Origin: an uncultured Prevotella sp.
GTDB lineage: Bacteria > Bacteroidota > Bacteroidia > Bacteroidales > Bacteroidaceae
NCBI GenBank assembly: GCA_934230115.1
Contig: CAKQEI010000029.1
Coordinates: 1-30,633, forward strand
DNA: 30,633 nt
Direction: 5' to 3'
Under the pieces are notes generated by a model. That model made no database searches and had not been told where the DNA came from. It was given only the letters and a program-made list of their open reading frames with translations. Position 1 is the first letter of the stretch; each line of letters begins with the position of its first letter. This document shows, piece after piece, positions 30,629-30,633 of the stretch. The position numbers were made by a program, and so were the translations under genes.

Positions 30629-30633
30629 CGTAT

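Overview
The window looks like a chromosomal segment of a Bacteroidota bacterium, most likely Prevotella or a close relative. The evidence is indirect. There is a TonB-dependent receptor next to periplasmic glycosidases, a DUF6377 regulator, a FimB/Mfa2-type lipoprotein, an ECF sigma factor followed by a Spy/CpxP-like protein, and a TlpA-type thioredoxin. At least a dozen gene starts are preceded by the Bacteroidota -7 box TAnnTTTG. No tRNA, rRNA, CRISPR array or complete insertion sequence was recognised.

Layout. Positions 1-621 hold no confident gene, only three GC-rich hairpins, two of them copies of one 33-bp unit. From 622 to 9463 is a carbohydrate locus: a DUF6377 membrane regulator (minus) diverges from a compact TonB-dependent receptor, a GH36 alpha-galactosidase and a double SGNH esterase/sialate O-acetylesterase (plus). 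No SusD is present. From 9683 to 13330 (minus) lie a cytidylyltransferase/GHMP-kinase-like fusion, nth and comEC; nth and comEC overlap by ATGA. From 13540 to 17795 (plus) lie an ECF sigma factor with a C-terminal membrane segment, a Spy-like protein, a secreted esterase, a GNAT and a MATE exporter. From 17871 to 22295 (minus) lie an AEC transporter and a dxs-like / methyltransferase / SDR operon. The remainder holds a TlpA-like thioredoxin, vsr with a small membrane protein, a FimB/Mfa2-like lipoprotein, a GH33 sialidase, an L-rhamnose mutarotase, a 75-aa helicase-associated-domain protein and a DUF1846 protein. The last 200 bases contain inverted repeats and a short open frame that may be the edge of a mobile element.

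How the genes fit together. The alpha-galactosidase, the double esterase, the sialidase (17 kb away) and the rhamnose mutarotase point to use of host or plant glycans. The TonB receptor would bring oligosaccharides in, and DUF6377 probably senses them. The sigma/Spy pair looks like an envelope-stress module. The dxs-like operon may make something other than standard isoprenoid precursor, because two substrate-binding residues of DXS appear changed.

The most unusual signal is between genes. Arrays of a 7-bp unit (TGTTGAA and variants) follow four genes and supply the stop codon of each. In the three larger arrays they carry small GC hairpins whose stems differ in sequence but keep the same shape. 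Other notable items are a 77-bp near-palindrome with a T tract, and an evenly spaced GACGCC motif in the leader of the FimB/Mfa2-like gene.
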